64,000 nucleotides of DNA from Symsagittifera roscoffensis. Taxonomy: Eukaryota; Xenacoelomorpha; Acoela; Convolutidae. The stretch covers positions 62,163,850-62,227,849 of the forward strand of contig NC_087063.1 in assembly GCF_963678635.1 (NCBI RefSeq). The letters are read 5' to 3'. Below the pieces are notes generated by a model. The model was given only the letters and a program-made list of their open reading frames with translations. It had not been told where the DNA came from and did not search any database. A program made the translations under genes and the position numbers. Of the stretch, positions 36,719-48,896 are shown piece after piece; positions within the stretch are counted from its first letter, which is position 1, and every line of letters begins with the position of its first letter.

Positions 36719-37872
36719 AACAGAGGCAAAACAGAGCTTCGCAGCACTTGTGACACTTGTGATACAACGCAAACATAAAATATGAGTCGAAAGAAGATTA
36801 AGGATGAAAAAAACAAGGCGAACCAAAGTTTTTGTATACTTCGATGAAAAAACAACTAGGAGCTCATCTAGAGCCGGAGAAACGTGTTTCATATTGAGCT
36901 TGAGTTACAGATAAGGCACGAATAGTGTGATTTCAAAAGATGAATTTTGTTTTTCTTTCTCAGTGAACATACGAACAATGAACATACGAATTTGTGAGAC
37001 TAGATAATATACGCTAACCCATTCAAATTTTTTTTGCTTGCGAATTTAAGTGAGCGTAGTTTAATAAATGCGACTATTTTTTCTAACCTAAGTCGCGAAT
37101 ATTAGTAGTGCCACTTCTGGTAGAACCTTTGCGGCTTTTGAAAGCTTGTGCTTTGACATTCGATTAGTAGAAAATTCATACAGTTGATGCATTTTAAGTT
37201 TATCGGTTGAACCGAAAAAGGTATTAGTTTCAAACGACAATAATAAAAACTTGACTTCAGAAATTTTCTAACTCAAAATGTTTTTGCAATTTTTCGAAAT
37301 GCATAATTTATACATATTGTGGCTGTATGTATTCGGCTTTTTTCCACTACTTCCATTTAAATTTTAGAATTGAAAGTTATTTTAACGCTTTTGTAATGAA
37401 ATGAAAGTTTGCATGGTTAACAAACTAACAGTTTTTACATCCTAGCATCACGCACAACCTACAAGGCACAAACGTTACATCGTAATATCACGCTTTTAGC
37501 CATAATCACACGTGAAGCAACTAAGAAAAATGAAAGTTTGAAATGTGGTGTGAGTAGAAAGAAGCCATGCTTTCCATTTTATAACTTGCAAAGTTAGTGT
37601 TAATGCCTTCGCTTTGATATATTCCAATGTATTACATACACATTATGTCTATTTTTTGTTGCCACTTTTGCTACATCGCATTGGCAATTTACTAACTAGG
37701 TAGCTGCTTTATATGGTACTAGTATCTTCCGATTATAAAATGCTCGTGCCTTAGAGGGCTGCAGAGTCTAACTAATTCGAAACTTATTTTTTTGTTCTAT
37801 TTCACGTTATCAAGCTGCTTTTTTATTGTATTTTGCTAGTGTTTGCGAAGCGCAGTTTTGCCTCTGTTCATT
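36719..37872 (+). mobile_element. Repeat F, element with 25-bp inverted ends
   Basis: The left end ACAGAGGCAAAACAGAGCTT and the right end, which read inverted is ACAGAGGCAAAACTGCGCTT, match over about 25 bases with two or three changes. CTTCGCA follows in both. The interior shares long stretches with 9880-10560. No transposase frame is seen, so it is non-autonomous. No clear target duplication is visible. CAGAGGC ends are compatible with hAT but not diagnostic. Confidence 0.55.
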
Positions 37873-38859
37873 ATAAGGCCGAACTTCGTATAGTTGAATT
37901 GTCTGTGGATTATGCAACAAACTAACAAACTTGACAAACATTTTTATGGAATCCGCTACAAAGCTATTTTTCTGTCATCTTTTTGCTGTTATGGACTCTC
38001 GAGACACATGCTTAGAACAGAATGCCGCTCCACATGCTAGCTTCAATGCTGCAAAGGTTGCTTTAGTTTTTTCGCATTTTTTTTACATGCTTCAATTTTT
38101 GCCGACAAATTTTCAGTTACCAGGTATTTGTTTGTGAGTTTCGCAAAAATTAAAAAGCAAATAACTCTTGTTTTGCCTTGCTTAATTGCTTGTCTTTGCA
38201 ATCCTCCGTCGTTCTGTGCGACCTTCTAGAACACAGTTTGGCCCTGCAATGATTCGTTTAAATAGCTATTCTAGTTTCTTCCGACATAGTTACACAGTTT
38301 TCAAACAACTTTTTGATCAGTTTCTCGAGTTTTTCCTAATTTTCGTTTTGATTTTACCCAGGTTTATCCAGATCTAATGAAACTGTAAAAATAAGAGCAG
38401 AACCGAAATCGAATAATACTCAGCTTGTTTTGAAAGCACGCTTAAATTAGAAATCGAGCTGATATCAGAATGGTGCTTTTTGTACTGTATGAGTATTAAA
38501 TGAAAAATCATGTCAAATGCAAGTCAAGCCCCCAAAAATGCTATTTTTGAAAGATCGTTTTGGTTATTTTGTCACCCTTACAAAATAGTGTTCTCCGTTG
38601 CGGGTTCAGTGTTGAAAATTACACTATAAAAAACAGCAATTTTGTTCCAGCTTTTTTCCCGTAAATGAAAGGATGAATTACCTCAAGCAGAAGGTTTTCC
38701 TAAAATCTGTGTTTTGAGCTGCGAAAATAAGTATCAACAAATTGTCATCGCCTACAATTACAGCAAAGGTTAATGAAAAATTACTAAAATTCTGCCGGAA
38801 TAAAAGTTACCAAAGCAATGTTTTATGGTACCAACTCATTTTTTTATCACCCAAGGGAT
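37873..38859. other. Non-coding stretch, no gene seen
   Basis: Frames at 37931, 38186 and 38742 have no recognisable features. The part nearest 38860 could be the decayed continuation of the antisense Pao relic but shows no readable motif. Confidence 0.4.
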
Positions 38860-39572
38860 TCAAAAAGTCGGGTATCGGTTTGGACAGTCTTCAAGTAAAT
38901 TACAAAATTTGGGATTATTCAAGAAAATAAAGACCGTTCTCACCTCAGAATGAAAGTTTTTTGCATCAGAAACTGATTCGTTGATGCGTATTTTAATTAC
39001 AACATCTACACATGGTTTAACTGGCCAGAAAGAAGTTTTCAAGAAACCCGGACTCCTGACCCAATAGTTTTCATGAAGCACTTTGGCTGCAATCCCACGC
39101 TTACTTGTGTCTGCGGTTTTATCACTTGGTACTTGGTACCAACCATTGACGGTTGTTAATTCTAAGATCTCGCTAACTCCATTGGCTATGACGACAGGTT
39201 TTTTATCATCTGCATGGGGCCACTGTAGAACAATTTTACTGTCAGACCACATAAATGTATCGGATATATGATTGTTCAATGACTTTTGAATGTCTTATTT
39301 AAGACGAGTAGCCAATAAGGGGGCTTGCAGTTTAAGTTGAGTTTTGACATGGCTATTAGCGGCGCTACACGAGTCTTTTCAACCATGAAACTGACCTCTG
39401 TTTCCTGATATTCTGATAGAGGACCACGAAGGAACCAAACCGCGCGAGACATTTTAGACGAAGTGTCGCCAAACATGTGTATTTTTAACTTGATCAACTG
39501 ACGGCATGCTATCATCAAAAACAACTCTGCGAGGTAATCCTCAAAATAACCCAATCTGAATTGAAAATTCAA
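38860..39572 (-). pseudogene. BEL/Pao retrotransposon RNase H-region relic
   Basis: Two overlapping antisense frames, 39572-39276 and 39279-38860, form one Pao-type polyprotein segment broken by a frameshift at about 39279. The first carries the start of the RNase H-like domain (AVWFLRGPL, then EVSFMVEKTRVAPL). The second carries FMWSDSKIVLQW, VSEILEL and WYQVPSDKTADTSKRGIAA, leading to WVRSPGFL, the typical order in Pao elements. The usual NPADxxTRG motif reads KTADTSKRG, so conserved residues are lost. No reverse transcriptase, integrase or LTR was found nearby. It lies antisense inside the proposed 39 kb intron. Pao assignment is strong by motif; it is certainly inactive. Confidence 0.85.
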
Positions 39573-41687
39573 CCTTTGGTATTAATAAAGAAATGTTTAA
39601 ATTGTTTTATAACTTTGAAACTTTGTTAGGATTGAACAACGTTCTCGTTTGCTAAAAGCTCTCAGGTAAAAACAAATTGGTCATCAAAAGTTTGATGACT
39701 GAGCCTTAGTAGCGTTAGAACAATCAAAACAAAAGGGAAGTTCTTTTAAGTCGAACAGTGGAATGAAGAAATTTGTTTACGGTTCAAGCAAACGTCCTTT
39801 TTCCATTTTATAAAACCATGAGCCCGCTTCTGCACAATCATGATAAGAAACACTCTCAAAATTTTGAAAACCTATCGATTCAAAAATTTTCAAAAAAGAA
39901 GAAAATTAATTTAAAGATCAGAGTTTTAAGTTATTTGACGAAATTAACACATGTGTTGACCTAAGTGGCCCATATTTTTATTGAGGATATAGGAAACATT
40001 TCCAACAACTGCAAGAGCAGAACTGCAAAATTTTCTAGCGCAAAGGGACCGCGTTACTACCGACAAAATTTATCATTTTTATACATAAGAAGTTCCTACT
40101 TTTGAAATTTGAAGGCAACGCCAAAACAATCGAGACTTTGCTCTTATTCGAACAATCTCGTTTCATTTGGTTCATAATACAGAAAAGACTCTTGTCACAT
40201 AATTTTTTTACAAACCATTTTTTCCAGTTTGATTAACAAATTATTTTATCTGTGAAACTATGTGAAACTTAGTTTATTAATTGCAGGGGAGAAAATAAAT
40301 TACTCTAAGTTAATTGCTTCGTCTCTCCTAGAAAATATAGAAAAACTAAAGTGCGGTTTGGTTTAACCTCTATTGACAAAATTAAATTTATTAAAAAAAA
40401 ATTTGATAGAAAGTCACTGACTGACTCATATTGATGCCCTGAGATCAAATCTTAACTGCCATTTGACCTGCAGTTTGTTATCGCAATGTAAAGTTGTTAC
40501 GGTGTTTGCTTCAAAAAGTACCAATTTGAGCAATTTGGTTAAGAATTTACACGAAATTTTTCTTAACGTGTATTTTGCGTGCAAAGATTTTAAGTATGCT
40601 GTAGTGTGAAACACGTATACATGTGTATGTTATAATCTGTCTGCAAATACACAATCACAGAACATAAAGCTTTCAACTTTTTGATTTCAAGAAGCAAACA
40701 AGCGAATTTTTTTTTACATTTTTGCCGTATTCACTGCAACAAATCAGGATATAAGAATCAAATTGTAACAAATTGCAAGTGGTTGCCCGGTGAAAAATAA
40801 GAAGTCGTGCTTTGAGGGCGTAAGCTAGCCGGTATAACTTAACTAGTTTTAAAGGTGTTTTTAGCGCAATCTTACTTGCAAACAACATCAGGAATTTGAA
40901 TTTACGGGCTCAAAATAATTATTTGGAATGCTAACAAAATTGAACTTCTTTGTGCCACAGACAGCAGAATTAAAAGAGCTACGTGGTCCAGCGTCACGAA
41001 ACAATCATAACTATTTTAACGACACAAGTTAAAAACTGCGGGAGATCATACCATGAAATAAATAAAATTTTCAAATAAATTAACTGCTAAAAAGAAACCT
41101 GTAAATAGATTAAAAAAGTAGTTTTTTTCAAAAAAATTAATTGAACTGTTTTTGATCAATTTATTTCGATCATTTGCGATGTTTCATAAGTGAAATTTTT
41201 GCTGTGTTCTCACGCCAGAACAGTCGTTATTTCAAATTTTTTTCTGTCATTTTTCGGATGCATGAAAATTAAGGGAAAGTCATTAGCTTCCTAAAGAACT
41301 TAATTGATTGCGATAATTTCTTATGTTGTTTGCGAGGATGTTCCCACAGCTAGAACACCTCTTAAACTAGTTATGTTTATCTGGCCAGTTAACGCTTTCA
41401 AAACAAGATCTCTCAAAACAATTTCAGCCCGATTAAGCCCTTCCAAATAGTTTCGTCTTGCAAATGTCACAATTTCAATCTTATATCTTGAGTAGTTGCA
41501 GAGAAAACGGTCGAAAAAAAAATTCATTCTCATTTTGAAATAATAAAATTGCTTTAAAAGTCCCATGACTGCCGCTTGACTACTTGCGAGGCTTTTCGAA
41601 CTGTAAAACTTGAGGTGAAAAGTTTCAAAACAAAATAAAATTTTTTTCTGGATGATTCATTTTTAGCAAAAAATTTAACCCTAAACT
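39573..41687. other. Non-coding intron stretch, no gene seen
   Basis: AT-rich sequence without arrays. Antisense frames at 40426, 40673 and 41321 have no domain features. An upstream Pao continuation was looked for and not recognised. Confidence 0.4.
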
Positions 41688-42140
41688 ACCCGCACTCAGT
41701 AAAAAGAGAAAATAATCGATTATATTATAACTATAATTGTACTTTTAGCAAAACTATATATAATTATAAGCGCCAATTTTAGATGTTTGAACAGTTTATA
41801 ATCCATTATAATGATAACATTTTATGAAATTATAATCAGTTATATTTTATTGTATTTTTCCGAAAATCTCTTATAATCTAATATAATCAATTACAATCTT
41901 TTTCTATCAAATATGATTTCACTAGAAAAATCAATTATAATGGATTATAATTCAGTAAAATATCAGAAAAAATTTCCAAATTCATTCAATTATAATCGAT
42001 TATAATGGTTTTTTTTTTGTTTTGAAACATAATAACATAAGAATCCAGTTTTAAAAAGTTATAATCGATTCTTTTTAAAATTTATGGATGCTGACAATCA
42101 AAATTCATTAGAATCTATTATTTTTTTTACTGAGTGCGAG
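41688..42140. mobile_element. Palindrome-core cassette, TATAATCGATTATA family
   Basis: The left edge TACCCGCACTCAGTAAAAA and the right edge, inverted TACTCGCACTCAGTAAAAA, match at 18 of 19 positions. Between them is little but degenerate copies of ATAATCGATTATAAT on both strands. No frame or transposase. The whole block could fold into many alternative hairpins. Flanks contain CCCTAAAC and GGATTAGGGT just outside. Confidence 0.6.
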
Positions 42141-42540
42141 TACTTTAAGTAGGATTAGGGTATAAAATTTTTCGAATTTATCCCTGATACAAAAAGTTTA
42201 ATTACGCTTTGAGTAGCCTATGTTTTACAAAAAATAGTTTGTATTACTGAATAAGTATCTCAGCAGAATTTTTCTTCTGAGGTTCAGATTTTAGGAATAA
42301 TTATTTTTGCTGATGGTAATTGTTTACTGTGATTATTGACAACAAACGAAAAAAAATTCAACGGAACGCAAGTGCAACTTCAAGTTGTTTTAAGAACGCT
42401 AGAAATTTTGAAATTAAGTAAATCAATCTATAGAACACTCTTTAGAGGAATAACAAAAAGTTCATAGGATAAATCATATTACATTAAGCAATAAATTTCA
42501 AATTGTCCCTAAATTATAGTTACATGCAGTTAGTTGCAAG

Positions 42541-42780
42541 CGTTAATAATCGATTATTATATTATTTTAGTACCAGTTTTACAAAAACTGAGAAGAAATT
42601 GATTTTAATCAATTAATAATTTATTACAATCTCTTTTTGGAATCAAAATTAATCAATTGTAATACATTATAATCGATTAGAATCTAATATTTTTATCCAG
42701 ATTTTTAATTCATTCGTTTTGCTGAAAAAATCAATTATAATCTATTATAGTTGTTTATAATCCCTTTTGTTTGCCCATTT
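42541..42780. repeat. TATAATC-family palindrome block
   Basis: Dense degenerate ATAATCGATT, AATCAATTATAAT and similar words in both orientations, the same motif as the cassette at 41688. Clear terminal repeats are not visible, so this may be a decayed cassette. Confidence 0.55.
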
Positions 42781-43089
42781 CATCTTCGAACTTTTACTTG
42801 AACTGCTTATGTTTTGTAGACGTTGGTTTATGTGAAAAAAAGGGGAAAAAGTTTTAACAGTTTTCAAATTAATTCAAAAATCAGCACGCTAGTAGTTCAC
42901 CAAAAAATCAGCACGCTACTTAAGTTTCGTGATTTATATAGAAGCGTTATAGTTCATTTACCGCGGGATTCTTTCAAATAATATGAAGGGACCTCTGTGA
43001 AACTTTTTGTTTAGTGGTAAAACTTTGTGTTCAGATGAACCAAAGAGTGACAATACTTCTTACTTTTAGAGATTTTCGACAGAAAAAAA

Positions 43090-43330
43090 ATTATCATTTA
43101 GTATAATAGGTTATAACAGGTTACAAGAGATTATAAGATATTATAAGAGATTATAAGAGATTATAAGAAATTTTCGGAAAAATTATAATCAATTATAATT
43201 GATTATAATTCATTATAATGTCACGAGAACTGTTATCAATATAATGGATTATAAGTCGCTTAAACGTCTAAATTTCGCTTAAACGTCTAAATGGATTATA
43301 AGTCGCTTAAACGTCTCCCCCCCCCCCCCA
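43090..43330. repeat. TATAATC-family block, direct AGATTATAAG run and poly-C
   Basis: GAGATTATAAG is repeated several times at 43128-43170, then the motif switches to TATAATCAATTATAAT palindromes. At 43252-43316 a duplicated ATGGATTATAAGTCGCTTAA block is followed by a run of about 14 C. The frame at 43291-43578 starts in this repeat and is not considered a gene. Confidence 0.55.
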
Positions 43331-43619
43331 TAAAGAAGGAAGGGGTTTTAACTACTAAACACCCTCAATCAACTATTAAATCCTCCTCTCCCCGTTCAAC
43401 CATTAACCTACCCTCCCCCACCCTCCCCTACGTGAACGTGGGGTTTGGGCGATGTCGATTGTGGTTAAAAATGAACTTAAAGTTGAACTGCCGTGAATTG
43501 AATAAGTCGAGAAAAATTATAAAATTTAATGTTTTGATACGTATGCGAATCAACGGCATTAGGCAGGCAGTCACATAATTTTAAAACAATTTTGTAATTT
43601 TCATCAACTACCTCTCAAA

Positions 43620-43760
43620 AAACCATTATAATAGAATAAAATTGATTGTTTTTGGATTATGTGGACTATTAGAACTATAATCCAATTTTAGTTAATTAGA
43701 ATAGATTTTTTGTAATTTTATAGAGGCTGACTTTATAACGACAAAAAATTGATTATGATC
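43620..43760. repeat. TATAATC-family patch
   Basis: Short cluster of ATTATAATAGAATAAAATTG-like words and AATCCAATTTTAG variants, diverged from the core motif. Confidence 0.4.
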
Positions 43761-43974
43761 CTTGGAGGCTCAGTGCAGATAGCAAAACACCATTGTTCCA
43801 ACTCGCGCCTCATTTTGACTTGAATAACCTCTGAGTTAGATAAAATTGCCCTTACATTTGTTAGCGTTAAAAAAAGAAGATTTATAGTTCGCATTAACTT
43901 TCCGAAAACGTTTATAGCGTCAAAATTTTCTTTATAACAACTGATTTTGTTCAAAACATTATTTTCCGACTTGC

Positions 43975-44528
43975 GAAACAAAAATACTGGAATAATTGTG
44001 CTCGGGGTGTTTTTTTTCTTCAGACAAACTCTAACTTTTTAACTAGCCATTTTTGACGGAATGTATTGAATATCATTCGAAAGTATAGTTGTCTTATGCC
44101 TAAATTTGAAAAGATTTTTTACCTGTGATCGTTTTTCGTAAAATTATAGATTTTTATAGATAACCATTTTGGCCAATTAGGGACAATTAACGCACGAAAT
44201 ATTTCGGGCTATTGAGGCGTAACCGGAGATTTATTTCGTCTTAGGAATCGTTCCAAATTGGTTCAGGGCAGCTTTTTCGCCGAAAATGATTGGTAACTAG
44301 GAGCTAAATTTATCACTTTGTACTTTATACGGTGGGTTGACGATGATTTTTGCAGCCATTTTTTCAACGTTTCCCCGCCCCTTCTTTATTTTTCAACTTT
44401 TTTAAAATAAAGTATTTCACTTTATTTTTTTTGCATCATTTAATTTTTTCATGTTCTAACTTCTCCATAGACCTTAACAGGCAGTCGGAACATTCAAGGC
44501 TTCGCTCTGCTACAAGCAGTCTTGTTCA
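43975..44528 (-). repeat. Repeat A, dispersed minus copy
   Basis: A complete but diverged single A unit, well outside the array. It ends with the TTCAAGGCTTCGCTCTGCTA hairpin region and CAGTCTTGTTC. Its 3' hairpin (left edge here) is degraded. It shows that A disperses as single copies as well as in tandem. Confidence 0.75.
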
Positions 44529-44691
44529 TATACAAAATCGAGGCATCGGTATGTTTCACGCAACATGAAAACTCTAAGTTGGTCTTAAACGCGTATGTAG
44601 CCCGTTTTTTTCTTTGAAATTAGGAACACTAAAATCTGTTGTTTTTTATAACTTCAGCATCCAATAGGTCACAGTATTGAATCAAAAGAAG

Positions 44692-44888
44692 AACAATACT
44701 GCTAATATCAGGGCAAAGCTTCACACAAAATAACCTTAGGTGAGATATATTTTTAAATTTCAGCTCAGGAAAACAATATTTTTCGAATGATATAAATAAA
44801 TTGCCAGCTGAAAAGTTTAATTTCGTCTGGAGAAAAAAAGCAACCCGAGCACGAGTATTGCGTCATTTTCTTCGAAAAAAATCGAACA
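44692..44888 (+). repeat. Repeat A, internally deleted plus copy
   Basis: Begins ACAATACTGCTAATATCAGG, then jumps to the ACCTTAGGTGAGATAT part of A and ends TCTTCGAAAAAAATCGAACA. Most of the 5' half, including the central hairpin, is missing. Orientation is opposite to the neighbour at 43975. Confidence 0.65.
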
Positions 44889-45807
44889 ATAAAAAAAATC
44901 TGAGCAAGCTTTCCGGCAATTTGCAATGCTGCCGGTTGGTTTGCTCTTCTTGTCCCAATTTTCTTGAGTTTGTTTTCAGCAAAATTTGTTTATTTAAAGG
45001 ACAATATCGACTCACTGAGTTAAAATGTAAAACAACATTTTCTGAATTTTTTGTACAGTTCTAGGGGTTTGAAGGTGGTCAAAATGGCAATGTTCTGGAC
45101 TAATTTATGGACGTTTGAAATTATTTATAATGCTCAAAGTGGCTAGCGAATTGTTGGCCAAGCTTGGTCTAACTAATTTCCTAACCACTTACATATTGTT
45201 ACTCTAATGTACAAGACAATTTTACATTGGTTGTTGGAGGACAAAAAAAAACAGTTTCAGACCATTTACAGGGCAATCAGAGCATTCAAGGATCACTTTT
45301 ATTTTCTAAGAGTTGGATGAGTAAAATATTTGAGAGCTTATATGTGTGAAAATCAGCGGATAAATATTTTAGGTGTGCCTCTGTTAGACTGGCGCCTAAC
45401 AGAGGCGAACCTAAGATTTTTCCAGAGTGCAGATTTTCAACATTATGGAAGTAGTGCTTTCGACCCTTTTTCTAGGTCACTGTTTGTAGGTTACATTGGA
45501 GTTGACGCCTTTTACTGCACTTTTGTACATTGGTTGACCGAAATTGTATATCGTGAAATAAAACCCATAAGGGTAAATTAATATTCTAAATCCGCTCTTT
45601 CTCCGGAAGAACGTTTTGAAAAAGAATGTCGACCAATAAAAGAGGTATCTTATTTGTTCTTAAGATATTTTTTGAAAATTTATCACATACCTGACTATTG
45701 CGTCACTCTTTCTGTCTAGCTATAAGGATTAAAAGCTAAGCAACCAGCACCGCTTGAGTCACAAGCTTGAAGGAGCAAAGAAGCCCTTCTTTCTGATCAT
45801 TGTAATT
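44889..45807. other. Non-coding stretch with an 11-bp hairpin
   Basis: No gene seen. At 45377-45406 the arms GCCTCTGTTAG and CTAACAGAGGC form a perfect 11-bp stem with an eight-base loop. CAGAGGC words echo the ends of repeat F. The frame 45330-45581 spans this hairpin and has no recognised domain. Confidence 0.4.
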
Positions 45808-46366
45808 GTTCCTACTTTCGAAGAAAGTGAGAGAATATTTGATCTCGCGGTGGTTTTTTTTCTCCAGACAAGTTTCGACTTTTGAACTAGCAATTTTTGG
45901 CCAAATTTTTTATACCATCCTAAATTTATTTTTATCCTGAGCTCATATTTAAAGAGATATTTTACCTGCAGTTTTTTTGTAAAGTTATGGGGGTTTAAAG
46001 GGAGATATTTTGGGCCAATAACGCGGAGGTTTACTAGGGGAATTTGTAATTTTGTACCTTAGATGGTGTGTGCAGTGGCGTGCGCAGAAATGGTTTGTGC
46101 AATGGCGTGCCAGGGAGGGGACGCTTTTTCGAAAAATTTTGAAAATTTTGCCGACCTTTTTTTTAGGTCGACCAATTTGATTTTCCGAGCTCTTCTAAAC
46201 TAGTATAAGGAACCTATTTTGAGAAAAATTTTTCTGCTATTTTGAGAAAAATCTATTTTGTGTTCTTTTTTTAGTTTTTTTTTGCACAAATTTACCATTT
46301 TCTAACCTTTAGAACATAAAAGGTGTCATAATACTCAGGGCTTTGCTCTGATACGAGCAGTCTTGT
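45808..46366 (-). repeat. Repeat A, diverged minus copy, interrupted
   Basis: TTGTTCCTACTTTCGAAGAA at the left and CAGGGCTTTGCTCTGATACG with CAGTCTTGTT at the right are the two ends of one A copy. Between about 46076 and 46330 it is replaced by MITE-like sequence, so a transposon seems to have inserted into it. Confidence 0.65.
46076..46330 (+). mobile_element. MITE fragment nested in repeat A
   Basis: Begins CAGTGGCGTGCGCAG, an hAT-like terminus, and contains the TTTTAGGTCGACC and TTTTCCGAGCTCT blocks of the hAT-type MITE at 23173. Its right end is not recognisable. Confidence 0.45.
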
Positions 46367-47901
46367 TTTCATTTGCTAATGAAAAATCGGAAGTTTAGCT
46401 CACAGGGACACAACTAAATTTTTTTCGTTATAAATGAAAGCTAAAATAGGTAATTGCGAAGCGATAACGGTTTAATTTTTGAGCTTCTTAGCTAGCGTAA
46501 TTACCATGCGTAAAAATCAAGTATCAAATCTGCAGGTTCCAATAATAATTTGGCCATTGTAAATATTTGCAAAGATGAAGTCTCATAAAAGATGATAGCT
46601 ACAAATGAGAGCCATTATTGCGTTCTTGAGTAAACTTTGAATCGGCTATGTAATTGCAGACTTCATGAGAGCCATGACTGTCACTTATTATCAATTCAAG
46701 TGTAAATCAGTCTCAGCTCTAGGATAGTCACTAGGACCTTTATTTTAAAAATGCTATTTTTTTGGTTAGGTTAGGCTAATAAATTGACTTTGCTATGTCT
46801 CCTAAAGCTGTACAAACTTTTTAACGAAAAACTGCCGAAAATCTCTTCGCTGTTTTTGCAAGAAACTTTTCAGATTCTTTTGATTTAAAAATGCGTTTTT
46901 TAGAGCGCTCCCTTCTCAAAGTTAACTAGTATTTATAGGTACGAAAGGCCTCTTCCGAAAAACTTAGAAACTATCGGCCAAAAATAGATGCCGTAGGTCA
47001 GTACGAAAGGCTACTTTCAGGTGGTGATGGGTTTGAATTCCTGCCGCAACCCATCCGCCTCAACTAAGTTCGCATCTATTTCAAATGGCTACAGCTTTAT
47101 GACATATTTCAATCGTTCTCCGATCACGTGCCGATTAGATTAGCACCTGCGACCTAAATTGAATGGCACTTCTGTTTCATTACGCTCAATATCAATTCAA
47201 GTCTTCGTTTCCGCAAGCAGTGGTAAATCAGATTAAGTTGAGAACAACTCTGAGAAAAATATTTAAATGGTCACATTTGTTTCTATTCAACTTAAGATTG
47301 CCTGAAGTGTTAACTTTTCTGGTTTCTTGTCTGGAGTGTCAAAACTGGTCAACTCCTTTTGGACTATTTATTGATACATCGATTTAATAATAATTGATGA
47401 CAAAAATGGATTCACTTACAATTAATCTATTTTTTATTTTTTATTCGCTGTATTTACATCAGAATCAGAAGGCAGACTTGCAAAACATCTTTAGAATAAC
47501 CATTTGTGATCATGTCAAAAATTTATGCCAAATCTCGAATAAAGCATCTCTCCTTTTTTCGAATTTTTTTCAGCTAATAAGTCTTTCGAAAGTCAGATTT
47601 TTAAATTGAAAACTTTGTTACGTTAAGCAAATTGAGTTTAAGCAAAAATTGTGCAAATTTTGAAAAACTGATCACGGACAACAAAACAAACTTCGAGCTT
47701 CCATAATTTTCCATTGCTTTCCGCAGTATAATTTTGCCTTTTAAATGAGCTTAAAATCTTTTCCGATCTTTAAGAAAGCGACTCGGTGTGAATGAAGTCC
47801 CAAAAAAAGTCATCGCGCCTTCAAACAGCAAAATTTAGCTATTTTTCTAAAATTTCGTTTGAAATAGTTTTAGTTACCAGAGTTGATAACTTTTCATTCT
47901 C
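46367..47901. other. Non-coding stretch with a decayed MITE half
   Basis: At about 46890-47085 there is a degenerate match to the right half of the hAT-type MITE (GCGCTCCCTTCTC, GAATTCCTGCCGCAACCC). No coding frame is supported; those at 47163 and 47394 have no recognised features. Confidence 0.4.
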
Positions 47902-48257
47902 AGAGGCGCCTGAAAACGGACCGAATTGTTTTGCGTGATGTGCCCTCTTATGAAAAAATTGAAAAACAAAATAGGCACTTTTATGCACTTTTTGGAAAAG
48001 TTTGACCACAAAATCGCGTTTTTTATCGTGTGGCCCTTCTCTTCGTGCCCTAAATTGCGTTTTTTTTTGTCGCGTGCTCGTCCTTCAATTTTCGTCGCGT
48101 TCTCCCCTCTCGTGCGCTCAAGGCACCTTTAGAAAATCTTCAGCCAAAAGGGTGATTCAGCCAAAAATTGATATTCTAAATTAGTAAAACGGGGGCTTTG
48201 GATCAGCAGGGGTCGAATACCCGAGAAGAGGGGGCGTCCTCCCTAAATCCGCTACTG
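47902..48257 (+). mobile_element. hAT-type MITE, copy 3
   Basis: Runs from CAGAGGCGCCTG to a right end reading CAGTAGCGGATTTAGGGAGG when inverted. The right half follows copy 2 closely, including GGGGTCGAATACCCGAG and AAAATTGATATTCTAAA. The left half is shortened. No target duplication is apparent. Confidence 0.55.
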
Positions 48258-48326
48258 GTAAGGAAGTCAGTCAGGATGATTGGGTGGTTTGGGTGTTTAT
48301 TTCCTCAAAAAGTATATAGTGCTGGG

Positions 48327-48650
48327 CAGTAGCGGATTTGGAGGGGAGGGGGGCTTCGAGCTTTTGCCGACCCAAAAGGCCCCTTTTGTACTATTTTAAG
48401 ATATCTATTTTTGGTGAGGTACCCTAAAATTTTTCTATAGGCGCCTTGCGCGCCAATAAATACAAATTTTTGAGGGGGTAGCGCGCGCTGAAAAAAAGCG
48501 ATTTTTCGATCAAAGTTTTCCAAAAAGTGCCTAAAAATGCTTTTTCAAAATTTAGCCCGCGGCGCAGAAAATTTGACCGAACCAGGTTCTGTTTATTGCT
48601 TTGCGAGATCTCGGAAAATCAATTTGGTCGACCTAAAAAAAGTTGCAAAT
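48327..48650 (-). mobile_element. hAT-type MITE, copy 4, truncated
   Basis: Starts CAGTAGCGGATTTGGAGG and proceeds like copy 1 through the GGTCGACCTAAAAAAA block, then breaks off before the far terminal repeat. Only 69 bases separate it from copy 3, whose facing end has the same sequence inverted. Confidence 0.6.
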
Positions 48651-48839
48651 TCTGAGGGGGCAAGTATACAAGATTTTCTGTCCTTATTACCAACCAACAA
48701 AACAATAGGTCCAGGGGTTGAAAAGATGATTTTTGAACTGCGGAAACACGTTGCTGAGAGGGAATGGAAGCTTCAGCGAAGGGATCCGGTTTGTCAGACC
48801 ATTAGGGGTGGGAAAAATACGGTAGGACAAAGCGGCTAA
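48651..48839 (+). other. Unassigned 3' open segment downstream of the MITE break
   Basis: The last 60 or so codons of the frame at 48537-48839 lie outside the MITE and have balanced, charged composition (EKMIFELRKHVAEREWKLQR). It may be a fragment of a mobile-element protein fused by truncation to MITE sequence. No family is recognised and it may be chance. Confidence 0.2.
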
Positions 48840-48896
48840 AGAGCATACTCAAGACAGCTTTAACTGGAGCGAGGCCAGTCGTGAGGATATTTTGAG

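Noticed and set aside
41321-41566. 81-codon antisense frame considered as Pao continuation
   Set aside because: No Pao motif is readable and it lies too far from the RNase H relic without intervening sequence.
48537-48839. 100-codon frame as an intact gene
   Set aside because: Its first third is MITE sequence and the remainder has no recognised family; listed only as a low-confidence segment.
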